NCBI GenBank assembly: GCA_050084515.1
Contig: CM114271.1
Coordinates: 7,378,001 to 7,442,000, forward strand
Source: Blasia pusilla
Taxonomy: Eukaryota > Marchantiophyta > Marchantiopsida > Blasiales
Length of the DNA stretch: 64,000 nucleotides
Direction: 5' to 3'
How positions within the stretch are numbered: the stretch's first letter is position 1; each line of letters begins with the position of its first letter. Made by a program: the position numbers and the translations under genes. Shown here one piece after another: positions 51,732-63,500 of this stretch. Under the pieces are notes generated by a model that saw only the letters and a list, made by a program, of their open reading frames with translations, made no database searches and had not been told where the DNA came from.

Positions 51732-54560
51732 CAAGATCTGCCCCTCTTAGTGGCAATCTGTGCAAACACCTAAGCATATAAGACCTTGATTGCTACAAGT
51801 TGTTTCCAAAGGAGCGCCCTTGGGACTGTGTCAAAGGCCTTCTTGAAGTCTACAAAACAACGGAAAAATTTATCGGGCTTGTGACCAGTTCTCAACTTGG
51901 AAGTTTCTTCAATCAATACCCAGAGTATGAGAAGGTAATCCAGGGTGCTATGTGAGTGTCAGAAACCTGCTTGTCCTCTAGCTCGCACCTTCTTTTCTTC
52001 AGCCCAGTTGTTGATTTTCCTTTCCAGCAATAGCCCGTACAAATTGGCCATAAGGGAGCTCACCATGATCGTTCTGTAGTTGGATGGTATCATTGGGTCT
52101 CCAACCTTGAAGAGTGGGTAGATCGTATTCATTTGCCATTCTGGTGGGAAGCCCTCTTGAACTGAAGTATTGAACATTTTGATGAGGGTTGGGCCAATTG
52201 CCTCACTTGCAAATTTGAACATTTGAGCCTGGCACCCCAGGCCATCCTCTGGTTTGTTATGTAGCCTTTTGATTCCTAATGTGACATCGTCAATGGTGAA
52301 GAAGTCTGGTAGATCTTGAAGCCCATTCGGCCTGGGGTCGGTGGGAGCGGCAGTGTTGATGTGTAGATCCTGGAGTGGAATGATGTTCTGTCTATTTCTG
52401 AGTATTCTCCAGAATTTGGCCGATTGGTATTTCATGTGTTCTGTGAACTCTGTGATCTTGATGGCTTTGTATTTGTGTTTCTTCCTACTTACCAATTGTT
52501 TGTAAGTTTTCTGCAACAATCGAGTGTGGAGAGTGTGGTTCCTCCCTCAGCCGGTGATTCAACTACCTGCGGGCCTCTTTGCAATCCTTGTCAAACCAGG
52601 GTTGGGAGAAGAACTTAGAAGTGGATCTAATGTGTTTTCCTCCAAATACTTGGAAAGGTAGGACTTTTTTGCAACATTGATCTAGGATGTCGCTGAACTC
52701 AATCGTGTTCACTGTGGGTGAGCACTATGTAAGAGCCTTGTTGACGAGTGTGATGAGTTCATCTTTCTTTTCTTGAAAGGAAACTGTATCGATATTTGGT
52801 CGGCAGGGTTAATTTTTTTGCAGCCTCTCGGATGGTTTTGGAGACCATGATGTCAAAGTAGAGTGGTTTATGATTAGATTCTAGAACGGGTGTGACCCGC
52901 ACATTGGCAACCAGATGTGGTAGTTGATGTACTTCCCCAATCAGGTAGTCGACCATTGATGTTAAGGTTTCTCTGTTGGAGTCAGAGTGTCCAATGGAAG
53001 AGCGACCTCCTGACTGTGGCCACATAGTCATGCCATTGGCGAGTACCAAACAACGTGTTGAGCAAAGTTGGAGAATTTTCTCTCCATTGGCTGTTTTTTC
53101 CTTGTCCACTAAGTTGCGCTGCATGTGTGGGAAGAATACTTCTCTAAGAGATCCATCAACCGACTGATTATCAATCCCTTCCATATTTGTGTTGTTTGAC
53201 ATGTAGATTGGAGCTTGAGTGTTGGCCGTTCTCCCGTTGAAATCTCCTACTAGGAGGATATTTCCCATGTGCATATGGTGCTCAATAGATGTAGAGAGAG
53301 CCTCATACGTGAATTCTCTTTTGAGCACAGTGGGGCTGAAGTAGCAAACAACAATAAGGAGATCTTTCGGTAACCCCAATTCTTTGTTGACCTTGATCTA
53401 GAGGAAGTGTTTCTCCTCATCAATATCGGCTATGGAGACAAAAGGTTGTAACCATGGTGCTACCAAGCATGCCAGGCCACTGTGTCCTTTGCTTTTGCTG
53501 TTTGTGAGTGGGTTGTGGATAGAAAAAACCTTGAAGTCCTCTATATTGGGAATGCGGTTGGATTCATGTTCATGTGTTTCAACAAAAAAGATAAGGTCCA
53601 GTTTTGTGCCCAGATATGTAATGCCATTGCCTTTGGACCTGAATGGTCCTCCACAATTGTGAAAAACTGCCTGAATGGATGGGTTGGTAATATCCTTCCC
53701 ATCCTCCATTCCCTATAGGGAGGTCTTGTCACCTCCAAGTCCTGGTTTCGAGTTGTAGAATTGCTAATTCCTTGGTTGGAATCCGAGTTTTCGCTCATTT
53801 CCCCTCCTGTTTGTCATATTGGTGCTGCATTTTTGTTTCTCCTAGGTATTGGTGTCGTGGCCAAGGACCACCTAGGATTGAAGCGCTTGTCTACTGCAGT
53901 CTGAACCATCGATGACACTCTATCATCTGGTAACTCTGCAATTTCAACATCAGGGGAAGGTCGGCCATGAATGGTTGAAGGTCTGTTGATGAGGTTCGGT
54001 GTGTTGTTCCTCATTCTCTCTCTCCACTCTACCAGTACCTTCGAAGAACCTAAGATCTTGTTCTGAACTCGTACTTCGATAGGCCCAAAAGGCGCTAGTG
54101 GCAGTTCCCACAAACATGGTGGTTCTCCCACCTCTACCAATGCAGCAATATGTTGCTCGAATTGTCGCCTCTAGTGCTGGTCCACATACTCTAGTTCTTC
54201 CATTATTTGAGCCTCAAAATTCAGGACTCCTTCATCTATCAAGTCCTATGCCTCTTCAGGCTCTTCGCGTTCCTCTGCTCTGAGCTTCTGATCGGCCTCA
54301 AGCACCGCAACCTTCGTCGTAGCTTGGCTCCATTGGGCTACCAAGTCGATATTGATCTGTTGCTGGTCTACGAGGAGCTTACCATTCTTTGCGTTCTCCA
54401 GCATGATCGCACTATGCAGACAGGCCTCGAGAAGAGCAGCCACGACAAAGATCCTTCCGCCGGTCTTTTCCTAGTTCTTGGTACACTTTGCGGCGTTGCT
54501 GCTGCACCTCTTGCTATCACTACCTTCCGAGTGCCCAAAGCGCGGAAAAATGAGCATCAA
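51732..54560 (-). pseudogene. Second LINE, minus strand, 3'-truncated
   Basis: From 54560 downward: an ORF1-like coiled segment (54246-54443, LLVDQQQINIDLVAQWSQATTK) and further ORF1 sequence (53814-54140). The APE endonuclease comes next (53709-52759: FVETHEHES, GHSGLACLVA, LLVGDFNGRT, MVDYLIG, ESNHKPLYFDI). The start of reverse transcriptase spans 52519-51780 (FPPEWQMNTIYPLFKVGD, NYRTIMVSS, RARGQAGF, then a VDFKKAFDTV block). RT stops at about 51780, before its active site, and a short piece of the other family's tail follows. Its sequence differs from the first LINE, so it is a separate family or a distant relative. It is broken by stops and frameshifts. Confidence 0.82.
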
Positions 54561-54599
54561 CTGCTATATTGCCAGGTGTCATACTTGGGAACGTTGGAT

Positions 54600-55060
54600 T
54601 TTTAGGCTCAATCAAATGATGACATGTGTAATGATATGAATGAATGACAAAGTGACACGTGGTTGAAATGACTAAGTCATACATACCAACCGCGTCATTT
54701 CCTATGACTACATAAGTCATTAATTATGACTAGGGGGTTTGCACTTACGACTATTTTAGTCACCTTAAATGTAGTATAGTCATATTTTATAACTAATTGA
54801 GACATTATATTGATGGTTTGAGTCATTTATCTCAAGTCATTCATGACTGTACGAGTCATATTTCCTAACCATTTGAGTCATTGTGTTTACTATATGAGTT
54901 ATTATCATGACTAGATTAGTCATTTTTATGACCACTACATAATATTTTGGCCGTTTGAGTTATTTGACATACTCTATTAGTCATTCACCCTACTCTATCA
55001 GTTGTGTTTTATTACTAGATCATGTATTGTGTTCATAGTTTGTCATTGCTCCTCCTAGTG
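54600..55060 (+). mobile_element. CACTA right end with AGTCAT subterminal repeats
   Basis: Dense agtcat/atgact words run from about 54660 to 55000 and the block ends in CTCCTCCTAGTG at 55060, the reverse complement of a CACTAG terminus. It could be the right end matching one of the left ends at 33112 or 37069. The bases flanking 37069 (aaa) and 55060 (att) do not form a clear 3-bp duplication. Confidence 0.5.
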
Positions 55061-55490
55061 ATTGTTAAATGAGAGCAGTTACTTTGGTAACTAGGTGGTG
55101 GCCATCTAAGTAAAATTATCCTCTTAACATAAACTAAGATTCTCTCTGATCCAACAAGGAATAATGTGTGAGTACAAGTAGCATATACAATGGTGAGGAT
55201 AGACAAAATCTCAATCTAAAGCTCTAGAAGAGGGACATGAATCAAGCAAGTAATTCTAGGATACATGCCAATTATGATGAATACTGAAAACTATATATAC
55301 ATCACAATCAAGCCATTCTTTAATTGATGAAATCAAAATATAGATGATTTATTGTATGGCTGAATCAAAATGTTTACATCTGAACAAGCTACAAGAAGGA
55401 ACCAAGAGCATATGGAAGCCAAACTACAAACGAATGACTTGATGGAATCATTATGAAAGTTTACACAATTTTGAAAATCACAAAATCCAG
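55061..55490. other. AT-rich spacer, no gene recognised
   Basis: AT-rich sequence between a CACTA-type end and the TNP1-like coding block; it may be 3' flanking sequence of that block. Nothing else seen. Confidence 0.35.
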
Positions 55491-55495
55491 AGATC

Positions 55496-56070
55496 CTAAT
55501 GAACTAGCTTCTTCACATTCAACTTTGGCCAAATGATTGAAGTTCCAACTGTAGCTCCAAGTGTGATTTTAGTAGGTTTGTCCATTGTATTTGGCTCCCA
55601 TAGTTGGTAATCCAGTTGAGAAGTATCCTTGAGGTCCACTCGAACTAATCCACAATCTATATCCTTCCCATAGATCTTGTCTTGCCTACTCAAGCCTGAA
55701 ACTACTCCATGACCCAAAATATTTCGGCCGAATTTGGGCTGTGTGAAATGTACTTCATCTCCCAAACCGAGCTACATACATACCAATTCAAAACAGAAAG
55801 TTAATGGTGAATATAACAACATTATAAAAATTGATAAATTAGTATACTCTCAATCATTCCCTTGGTGAAGATCCATCCATCTATTGGTAAATTCCTTGAA
55901 AAGTTGACAAGCCCCACTTGGTTGGGTACTAGAAATAAGAATAAAAATAGCAACAACTCATCCTTTTTTGTCACATATCTATGAAAACACAGATGAAATA
56001 TCTTTGTAAAAAGTGAGAGCTTGATTATTTTACCCTCTGCTTCTTGCTGTTTAGCACTTTCGGGTCGCAC
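55496..56070 (-). pseudogene. CACTA TNP1-type protein, C-terminal part, copy 2
   Basis: The minus-strand block at 55496-55765 reads MGDEVHFTQPKFGRNILGHG, continues GVVSGLSRQDKIYGKDI and ends LGATVGTSIIWPKLNVKK. It matches the fragment at 38.8-39.2 kb over its length. A splice acceptor-like AG precedes it. A second segment at 55822-56070 with AKQQEAEGKIIK may be an upstream exon. This is the C-terminal domain of a CACTA accessory protein that would bind the subterminal repeats. Adjacent AGTCAT arrays at 54.6-55.0 and 56.56-56.71 kb support this context. Confidence 0.55.
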
Positions 56071-56522
56071 TCTGACTCACTACCCACATTCGCAACCATC
56101 TTGATGGTTGCCTTCATCTTCTTCTTGATCTTCGATGAAGCTTGTATGTCCACTCTTGCTTCATCTATAGAAAATTAAACCTCAAAGAGATTAATACATG
56201 GAACACTATTTTCACCTAAGAAAATTCTCACTTTCACCACTCATAAACACATAAGTTTATTGAATTGGTTGCTGATGTCATACATGCAATTTGCTCACGT
56301 TGTCGACATGTACTTCAACATTCCTGTATCTCAACAACTGCAAATAGAAGAAATAAGACATGGACTAGAAAGAAAATAATAGAGTTGAGATATGCACCCT
56401 GGGATATTGTAGTAGTCACCAATTCACCTTTGTCACTACTGTTTATAAGATGAGTATGATCAATCTTCTCTTTACCTGCACAAGGGCAATAGAGAAAAGC
56501 AATGCAAATTCCAATAAAATTT

Positions 56523-56715
56523 CACTAGAAGAAAAAAGCCCCTTTTTTGACTCTAGATACAATGACTACTCGCTTTAATATGACTTGATTGTGAGTGAAC
56601 TAGTCATGATATGCACTAATAGTCATAAGTAGTCATGTGTATAGTCATATTTTTTCAAGTTCAAAAGTGGTATGTCTCTCTTAAGAAATGACTAGAAACT
56701 GTGATTCATAAAATA
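56523..56715 (+). mobile_element. CACTA left end with AGTCAT subterminal repeats
   Basis: CACTAGAAGAAAAAAGCCCC starts at 56523 and is followed by atgact/agtcat words to about 56710. It is the third copy of this terminus in the window. The element to its right has no recognisable transposase, and its right end was not found. Confidence 0.6.
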
Positions 56716-56974
56716 TAATCACATCAACCTTTCTTCCATGTGGCCAGGGATAAGGGCTTCATTATGGACTTGGCGCCAGAAGGTGAATGGTAAGTGACCG
56801 CGGACCCAAGAAGAGGGAATCGGAGTAGGCGTGAGGGTATGTTGGCGCGCTCTTTGAAAGGAGCAAAACCTTTTTCGTGTGAAGAGTTCCAAAGACATGC
56901 GGGCTAGTCTTTGAAAGACCCAAACGCACTCACATTAGTCTGGATTTGGGTCAAGCGGCCTTCAAACCCACCAA

Positions 56975-57480
56975 GTCCTTAACTCGGCATATGCAGGCTA
57001 GGTTGCGGGCCTTGAAGCCCACTCGCGAGCTTGTTGTGGGCCTTGGAGCATGCCTGCCGGCTTGTTGCCGGCCTGGGAGCTAGCATGCGGGCTAGGGTGC
57101 AGGCCCTAGAGCCCGCATGTGGGTTGATTACAGGCTACAGCGCGGGCTCAGAGCGAGCCTTGGAGCCCGCCTGCAAGCTCGTTAAGGGCCACGGAGCCCG
57201 CATGGAGGCTAGGGTGTGGTTCTTGAAGCCCGCGTCCGGGCTGATTACGGACCACTTGCGGGCCTCCAAGCCCGCAAGCGGGCTATGGCGCGGGCCTTGG
57301 AGCCCGCATGCTCGCAGGCCAGGATATCAAATAAGCTAACTAAGGTTGCTACCTAAAACTTCTTGGTTATGAGGGTCGCAACAGATGGCCCGCACTGCGG
57401 GCTGCTTGCGGGCCTTGGAGCCTACATGTAGGCTGGGGCGCGAGGCCGCGCACGGGCTTCTTGCGGGCCATGCGGATTAT
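56975..57480. repeat. GC-rich palindromic minisatellite
   Basis: Variants of GCGGGCT(N)n-GCGGGCCTTGGAGCCCGC recur about ten times in 0.5 kb of otherwise AT-rich DNA. Many copies are inverted repeats, for example gcgggcctccaagcccgc and gcgggccttggagcccgc, with almost no loop. The long ORF at 57031-57339 (repeated LEPACxL) is a translation of the repeat and is not called a gene. Confidence 0.85.
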
Positions 57481-57928
57481 AGGTTGTGGGCGGGCCCTAT
57501 GATTTGAGTAAGGTATTAAAAAAATTCTGTCACTATTATGGTTTGGGTGATTGACGGTTTGAGAGGTTGGAATAGGGTTGTTGTAGGAGAATATAAGTTA
57601 GTTAGAAATGAGAATAATTGATGAATTTGGATCCTAGTGGTAGAGAAAGGAATGAAAATATTAAAATAGATTTGAATAGGATGGTTGTGTTGTAAAATAG
57701 GTATGTTGGAAATTTAAACTAGATCAAGAAGTTAGGATAGGTCAAAAAGGAATCTAATACGAGAATAAAAATAGGTTTTTGAAAGAAAATTAATGGAGAT
57801 GGTTTAGTAATCAATTGTTAGTGGGGGTAGATGATTTGGGGAGTAAGAAGGGTTTATTCTCTTCCTTCCATCCGCCCCTATATAAAGTTGCTCATTTTTT
57901 GTATACCCTCATAATTTCATTCCTCCCT

Positions 57929-57968
<40 letters not shown>

Positions 57969-58240
57969 GAAGTTTTTTTCTCCATAGATAGCTGAACTTG
58001 ATAAGTGAGAATGTGTTTTGCCACTAGATAACCTTAATACTAAAGGTCTCTCGGTTATCTACGTCAGCATATTGATCTTTCTTGTTTATAGTGAGTGTTC
58101 CAAGTTTTGTTACTAGAGCATTCACGAACAATATTTGGTGTAATTTGCATATATTTTACTGATTGATATATACTAATATTGACATAGTAAATTATTGCGA
58201 ATTTTCCAAATATTGTTGGGTCGGGTTAGTGAGTGCCTGT
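57481..58240. other. AT-rich DNA with a (CT)n tract
   Basis: No gene seen. A CT run of about 35 bp spans 57932-57966. Confidence 0.7.
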
Positions 58241-58244
58241 AGTC

Positions 58245-58430
58245 ATGACCAAAGCCAGAGAACTCCAACAGATTGTAAAGGAACATTGGGAAGAAGTACA
58301 TATGGAAGGTAGAACATCAAGTAGATGGTAGTGCAAGTATTGTTCCTATTCTATGAAAACCTATCATAGCACGCGGATGGTGGAGCATTTTACACGAGAG
58401 AGACGAAAGAAAAAGGATGGAAATTAGGAT
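58245..58430 (+). pseudogene. hAT-type BED zinc-finger exon remnant
   Basis: From the ATG at 58245 the frame reads MTKARELQQIVKEHWEEVH, then GRTSSRW, a TAG, then CKYCSYSMKTYHSTRMVEHF. The CxxC...H spacing with RMVEHF is that of the BED finger at the N-terminus of many plant hAT transposases. One stop interrupts it and no transposase core follows. Confidence 0.55.
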
Positions 58431-58870
58431 ATCCATCTTCTTGAACTCTCCTTTCAAAACTTGTGGGTCAATGGTGCTATCCAAGTGCGCCTTCAATTCA
58501 TCTTCCGTGACGAATTGCGAGACCAGCTTCTTGTTCACCTTCGGAGGGATCTTTGATGTCGGTGTATCGAGGGGTTCTTCCCCTCTTCCGTCGTCGTGCT
58601 TATCGTGAGGGCTACGGTCTTCATGAGGTGGCAACTCCATCTTGTCTTTTACCAAAATACAAAAAGAAAGGTGATTTAGAAATGATTCCAATAATAGTGA
58701 TACAATGGCACATGATACATCCCCACATCAATCAAGATTCATCATTTACAAAATTTCATAGTAACACATTCATCTTTCATTTCTCATGGAAAATATCCAA
58801 TCCTCAAACGGGTTTACAATCATACTACTAGTGTTATTGGCCTTAATCTTGAATCTACATTGTCTATACC
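58431..58870. other. Short region with minus-strand ORF of unknown nature
   Basis: The minus-strand ORF 58317-58691 includes PPKVNKKLVSQFVTEDELK and HLDSTIDPQVLKGEF. It may be a retroelement gag-type fragment, but I cannot identify it. Confidence 0.3.
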
Positions 58871-59702
58871 TTATACTTTCGCATTTGCTCTGATATATGC
58901 AATAAGAAACTCTAAGCTTTGGCGATCAGAGGGATTTGGAGCTAATATCCACTTTTGAATCCTTTCCAAATAAGTAAATCTCACGTTCGCTTGGGCATTC
59001 CCGACAGAGAGGTTGTATGTCACATAGTTCAAATTCTTCACAATCATTCCTAGGGCATAGATTTGAATGGCCTTGCTAAAAGGGAGATTTTGAGTCCCTG
59101 CTGTCAACTCCGGTGCTATATGCCCACATGATTTTTTTGTTCATGCTGCCACTATCTATGAGGAGACTCTAAGACTTCATCAGTCCACATGACATTCCTC
59201 CAATCTCCAACGCCAAAGTATGGGCTAGAGTTGGTTCCAAAATGGATGAACATGTTTCTAGCATGAAGGTTGGTATGAAAAACCCCACGCTTGTGAATAG
59301 TCTCCATGGTTCCAAGAAGGGCAACCACAAGCTGGATGACATTTGATGCTATTACGGGACATCTCATCTTTTCCAACTCTCCTAGATTATCCCCATCGTT
59401 CTTCAAGTTAGGGCATGCTCGCAACCAATTTTTGAGGTGTCCACCATTCCAATATAGAAAAATGGCACGCAGTGGATCTTTGATCAACCTTCCCACCATC
59501 CAAAAAACACCGCCATGTAAAATACTCTCGCAAACAACTCCTCTCGCATCATCGATTGTCTAGATCCTGATAGAGATGATTCCTTATACACCTTCATGCA
59601 ATAGTACATTTCTTCCCTACAGTCATGTGTCATGCGCATACACATCGCTACGCAATATAAATCGCTGTCACCGAACACACACACAAACACGCACGATCCC
59701 AT
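58871..59702 (-). pseudogene. Protein-kinase-like fragment
   Basis: Minus-strand segments from 59610 downward recall a kinase domain. MKVYKE is like a VAIK-type strand, and AIFLYWNGGHLKNWLR is a hinge-like segment. VFHTNLHARNMFIHF sits where the HRDLKxxN catalytic loop would be, and GVGDW where DFG would be. The catalytic aspartate of HRD is replaced (HTN) and the DFG motif is not intact. Stops and frame changes occur at 59500 and about 59150. The first codons overlap a repeat shared with the end of the neighbouring gypsy element. It is either a captured host kinase fragment or a degenerate pseudokinase; function is not expected. Confidence 0.5.
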
Positions 59703-60390
59703 GCTAACTCATGGCATCCAAACAACGAGACAAGAAGTACCAAAATATCTCCAATAAAATAACATCCAATCTCTCTCACAAGACCATAGTTCTCACATGT
59801 GTGCACTCTCACATGTATCTCTTAATGTCAAAACAAACCCACTCTCCAAATGAGAGGCTTGGGTTACATACACAAGGCAAGCAAGACCATAGCTCCGTCG
59901 CCTTATGCCAAGAGACTCAACAAAGAGAGAATGAGCTCTCAAGCTCTCTCTCCTTGAAGTATATCCCTCCCCTCTCCCAAGCTCTCTCCGTGGTAACGTA
60001 TGCTCCCAAGTCACCTCCTTGGCTCTTGACCTGATGTAGGAGGTCAAGGGCCACTAATCAAAAATAAAAAGTCGATCATATACTCAAAATGGTATTTACC
60101 TAAAATAGTAAGTTCCTCAATATGGCTCCAAATGAGCCGAAACGAAGGGGAAACCTACTTTCTCAGGTTTTCCGGAGCCTCAGCAGGTCATCCTCGACCT
60201 ACTGAGTTTGTCCTCCACTACTCACGAAGGCACTCTACTAGATCTCATGGATCTATCCTAAAAGATGTGACAGTTATCGTGCACACACAGATCATTACAC
60301 AACATACATCACTATCACCGAACACACACAATCCCATGCTAACTCATGGCATCCAATCAACGAGACAAGAAGTGCCAAAATATATCCAAT
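59640..60390 (-). repeat. Repeated segment pair at the 3' side of the gypsy element (LTR-like)
   Basis: About 110 bp at 60285-60390 is repeated with changes at 59640-59755 (ctcatggcatccaa(a/t)caacgagacaagaagt core). On the minus strand the 60390 copy starts TGGATATATTTTGGC right after a purine-rich AAGGGGGCGA, as an LTR follows a polypurine tract. The pair may be two LTR starts. The 60.0-60.28 kb interval between them holds no gene. Confidence 0.45.
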
Positions 60391-60570
60391 CGCCCCCTTA
60401 GCTGGTGGTTAGGTCCCCCTAACTCCAAAAATCCATCTATCCCTACCTACCATGACATACATCTCTCGGATGCTAAGAGCAAGAAGGCCGAGTGCTCATG
60501 TGGCCCCATCTTTAGTCGCCTTCTTGTTATCCATATCATAGACACAAGTCGGAATGTAGAACTACCTACT

Positions 60571-63500
60571 CTATGTACATCTGGGACACATCCATCGTCC
60601 TTGAGGAACCCTTGTGAGAGGTGGCATCAAACATGCCATATGCCATCCTCTCGAACATCCATCACAGACTAGCACAGTGGCTGCACCATGGGCGGAACCA
60701 CACAACATATACCGCAAGCCTGTAGAAACTATTGCTAAGCTCATATCAATTGTACCGTCAATGTTCGGAAGATGATATGGTGCATAGTTACGCACATGGT
60801 CCTTCCAAACCATACCATCGCGTCCCTCCTATAAGAGAACACCGGTTGGAAAAACCTCATACATTCTCAAGATGGTGCACCTTGCAGTCACATCCAACGT
60901 CCTAGGTGCCGTCTGCTGCAAGTAGACATAGTCTCCCTGATGAAACCTCCGGATTGTAGGTCGATAACCATCTCCCCGAATAGTCGCATATCTCAACGTA
61001 TCTCGATGTTGTGTAATCGCCAAGTTCTCAAACGCCATGGGCATCACTCTCTGAAACAACTCTGCCCTCTAAGAACATGTTCACTTCCATACATGAGGGT
61101 CATCAAGGTTCAACACCTCACCAACATCTTGATGACTGGCCGCACGTAAATCTGGCTCTCAGCCATAAAGCAACAAGTACGGTGAGAAAGACGCTAAGGA
61201 TGCCTGCTTGTTGAATCTGTATCCCATCGCCAACCACGGCAACTGCAGGTCCCAATCTCCTAGGTGATCTCTCTGTAAGCCATACTTGTGTAGTCCTCTC
61301 TTCACCATCTTCACAACTCGCTCCGCTAGTCCATCCGCCTCAGGATGATCTCGCGAAGTAGTGCAGTGGTCGATCAATACCTGATCACACAAGGCCTGAA
61401 ACTCCCCACGGAACTCTTTACCCTGGTCTGTCAACACCTCAGCCGGTACATCATAATGACTAAACACTCAATCTAGGAAGGCATACGCTACTCCCTCACT
61501 TGCTTTGTCAAGAAATGCAACCAACTCTATCCACTTCGAGAAGTGCTCGACCATCACCAACGCATAACAACTATGGCGCTCCGTCAAAGGCAAAGGTCTT
61601 GCAAAATCCAAACTCCATCTATAACCTAAACCCATGATTGGAAGTGGATGCAACTGTGGATTCAGAGCATTAAACGATGCTCAGACTCGATCATATACCA
61701 TACATCTCGCAACAAAGTGTTGAATGTCAGTCTGCATGCCTCGCCACCAATACTGAATCTGAAGCAAGCAGTACGTTCGCTTCACTCCAAAATGACCCAA
61801 CTCCTCGTGGGCATGACGCACCAAATGTGCTCTCTACAAAGGATGAGGCACTACACGTACTCTACCATCCTCCCACACTTGCAACACATGTGTGCCCTCC
61901 CATCGGAACCGTCTGGCTCGCTGTAGGATCCGATCCTGCTCTCTAGCACCCATTGTGCTCGCGACGCTGCCAGTTAGCAGATACTCCAAGACCACTCCAT
62001 CATCGTGAATGTCTCGGCCACCTCTCGTCTCCTCACCGACCTCTGGATCTAAGGACTCTCCATTAGACCTTGCCATCAAAGTCTCAACAATCTGGCTCTC
62101 CATAGCCAACAAGCCCAAATAGGCTGACGCATGCCATCCTTGCACCAACTCCTGATCACTCTCACCATACCAAGGAGCTCTAGTCATATCTCGCCGACTC
62201 GGGCATGGGTTACGGCTCAAACCATCTGCATCTTGGTTGAGCATCCCAGGTCTATGCACCACCTGGAAGCCATACTCCTGCAACAAAAGAGCCCACCTCG
62301 CAAGCTTCTTGTAAGCTTGTCAAACTCCATTAACCACTTAAGTGGCTGATGATCAGTAATGATGGTAAAGGGATTACCAAATAGATAACATCTAAAATGT
62401 GCGACAGCCCATACTGCATCCAAGCACTCACCCTCATGCGAGCTATACTTTTCCTCTGCAGCGTTGTTCGAGCGACTAGCATAAGCCACCACAAACTCTC
62501 TACCATCATCGTCATGCTGGGTGAGCACGGCTCCAAGCCCCAAAATGCTCCAATCGGTATGCAATTGGAAAGGACGCCCCGTGATCAGTCTCCTCAATAT
62601 GGGCGCGGACGTCAATCTGTCATTGACCATGTGAAATGCTCTCTCTTGCTCATCCCCCTAGTGTCGCAACCCTCATGACCAAACGAGTGCCAAAGCGGAA
62701 CATCGGAACATTAGCAGGCTCACGCTAAGATGGTTTGCGCGTTGGAGTGATCTCGAAGAAAAGACAAGAGACAGGACGCAAGCGAGGCTTTGCGTTTCAG
62801 ATGTTGTGGTCGCGACGGAGAAACCTGGACCAAACGCGGAACAAGACTTGAAAGGAGTTGAGTCTAGAAAGTGGGTTGCCAAAGGAAGAATCCGGATCTG
62901 GGACGCCACTAGCGTTTGAGAGTTTCCGACTGTACTTATGGCCATAACTTTTAGCGCCAAGATGCATTTGGATCGAACAAGAGTACGTTGGAAGACTTAT
63001 GGAAAGACGGTTCAAACGCACTAAAGATCTTTGCAAACGCATAAGCAGCGGCTGAGAAACAACCCGGAAACGACTGTAAGTAGAGCCGGGTTGAGGGCCA
63101 CAATGAAGGGCCCGACCCTCCTTTTCCAAAGGGAAAGGGGGGTTATTGGAGAACCCCAGAAGTACTAGTAAGGGGGAAGTCTCCAAGAGTGCTTAGAACT
63201 CGAACCCCACTTTGGGCGCCACGGGGCGGCTCAAGGGCATGGAACAGATCGAGAGTTTGGGGTTGGGTTGGAAAACCTGAACCAAGTCTATGGAGGTGAT
63301 TTTAGACATCCCTCTTGGATTTCACCCCGCGCCTCAATTACTTGGGTCTCGGTTTGGAACTCACATGAGGTCCGTTGAACAGTTGGGATTGCTAGGCGCG
63401 CAAGTGCCATTTTAGATTCCTAGACTAATCAGGAAGTCTGTTCCAAGTCTTGAAGGACTTGCCATGTGTTGGAAACTAGGAAGTAAGTAAGGTTGAGCTT

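Noticed and set aside
57031-57339. 102-codon ORF with repeated LEPAC segments
   Set aside because: It is the translation of the GC-rich minisatellite; its repeats follow the DNA unit, not a protein domain.
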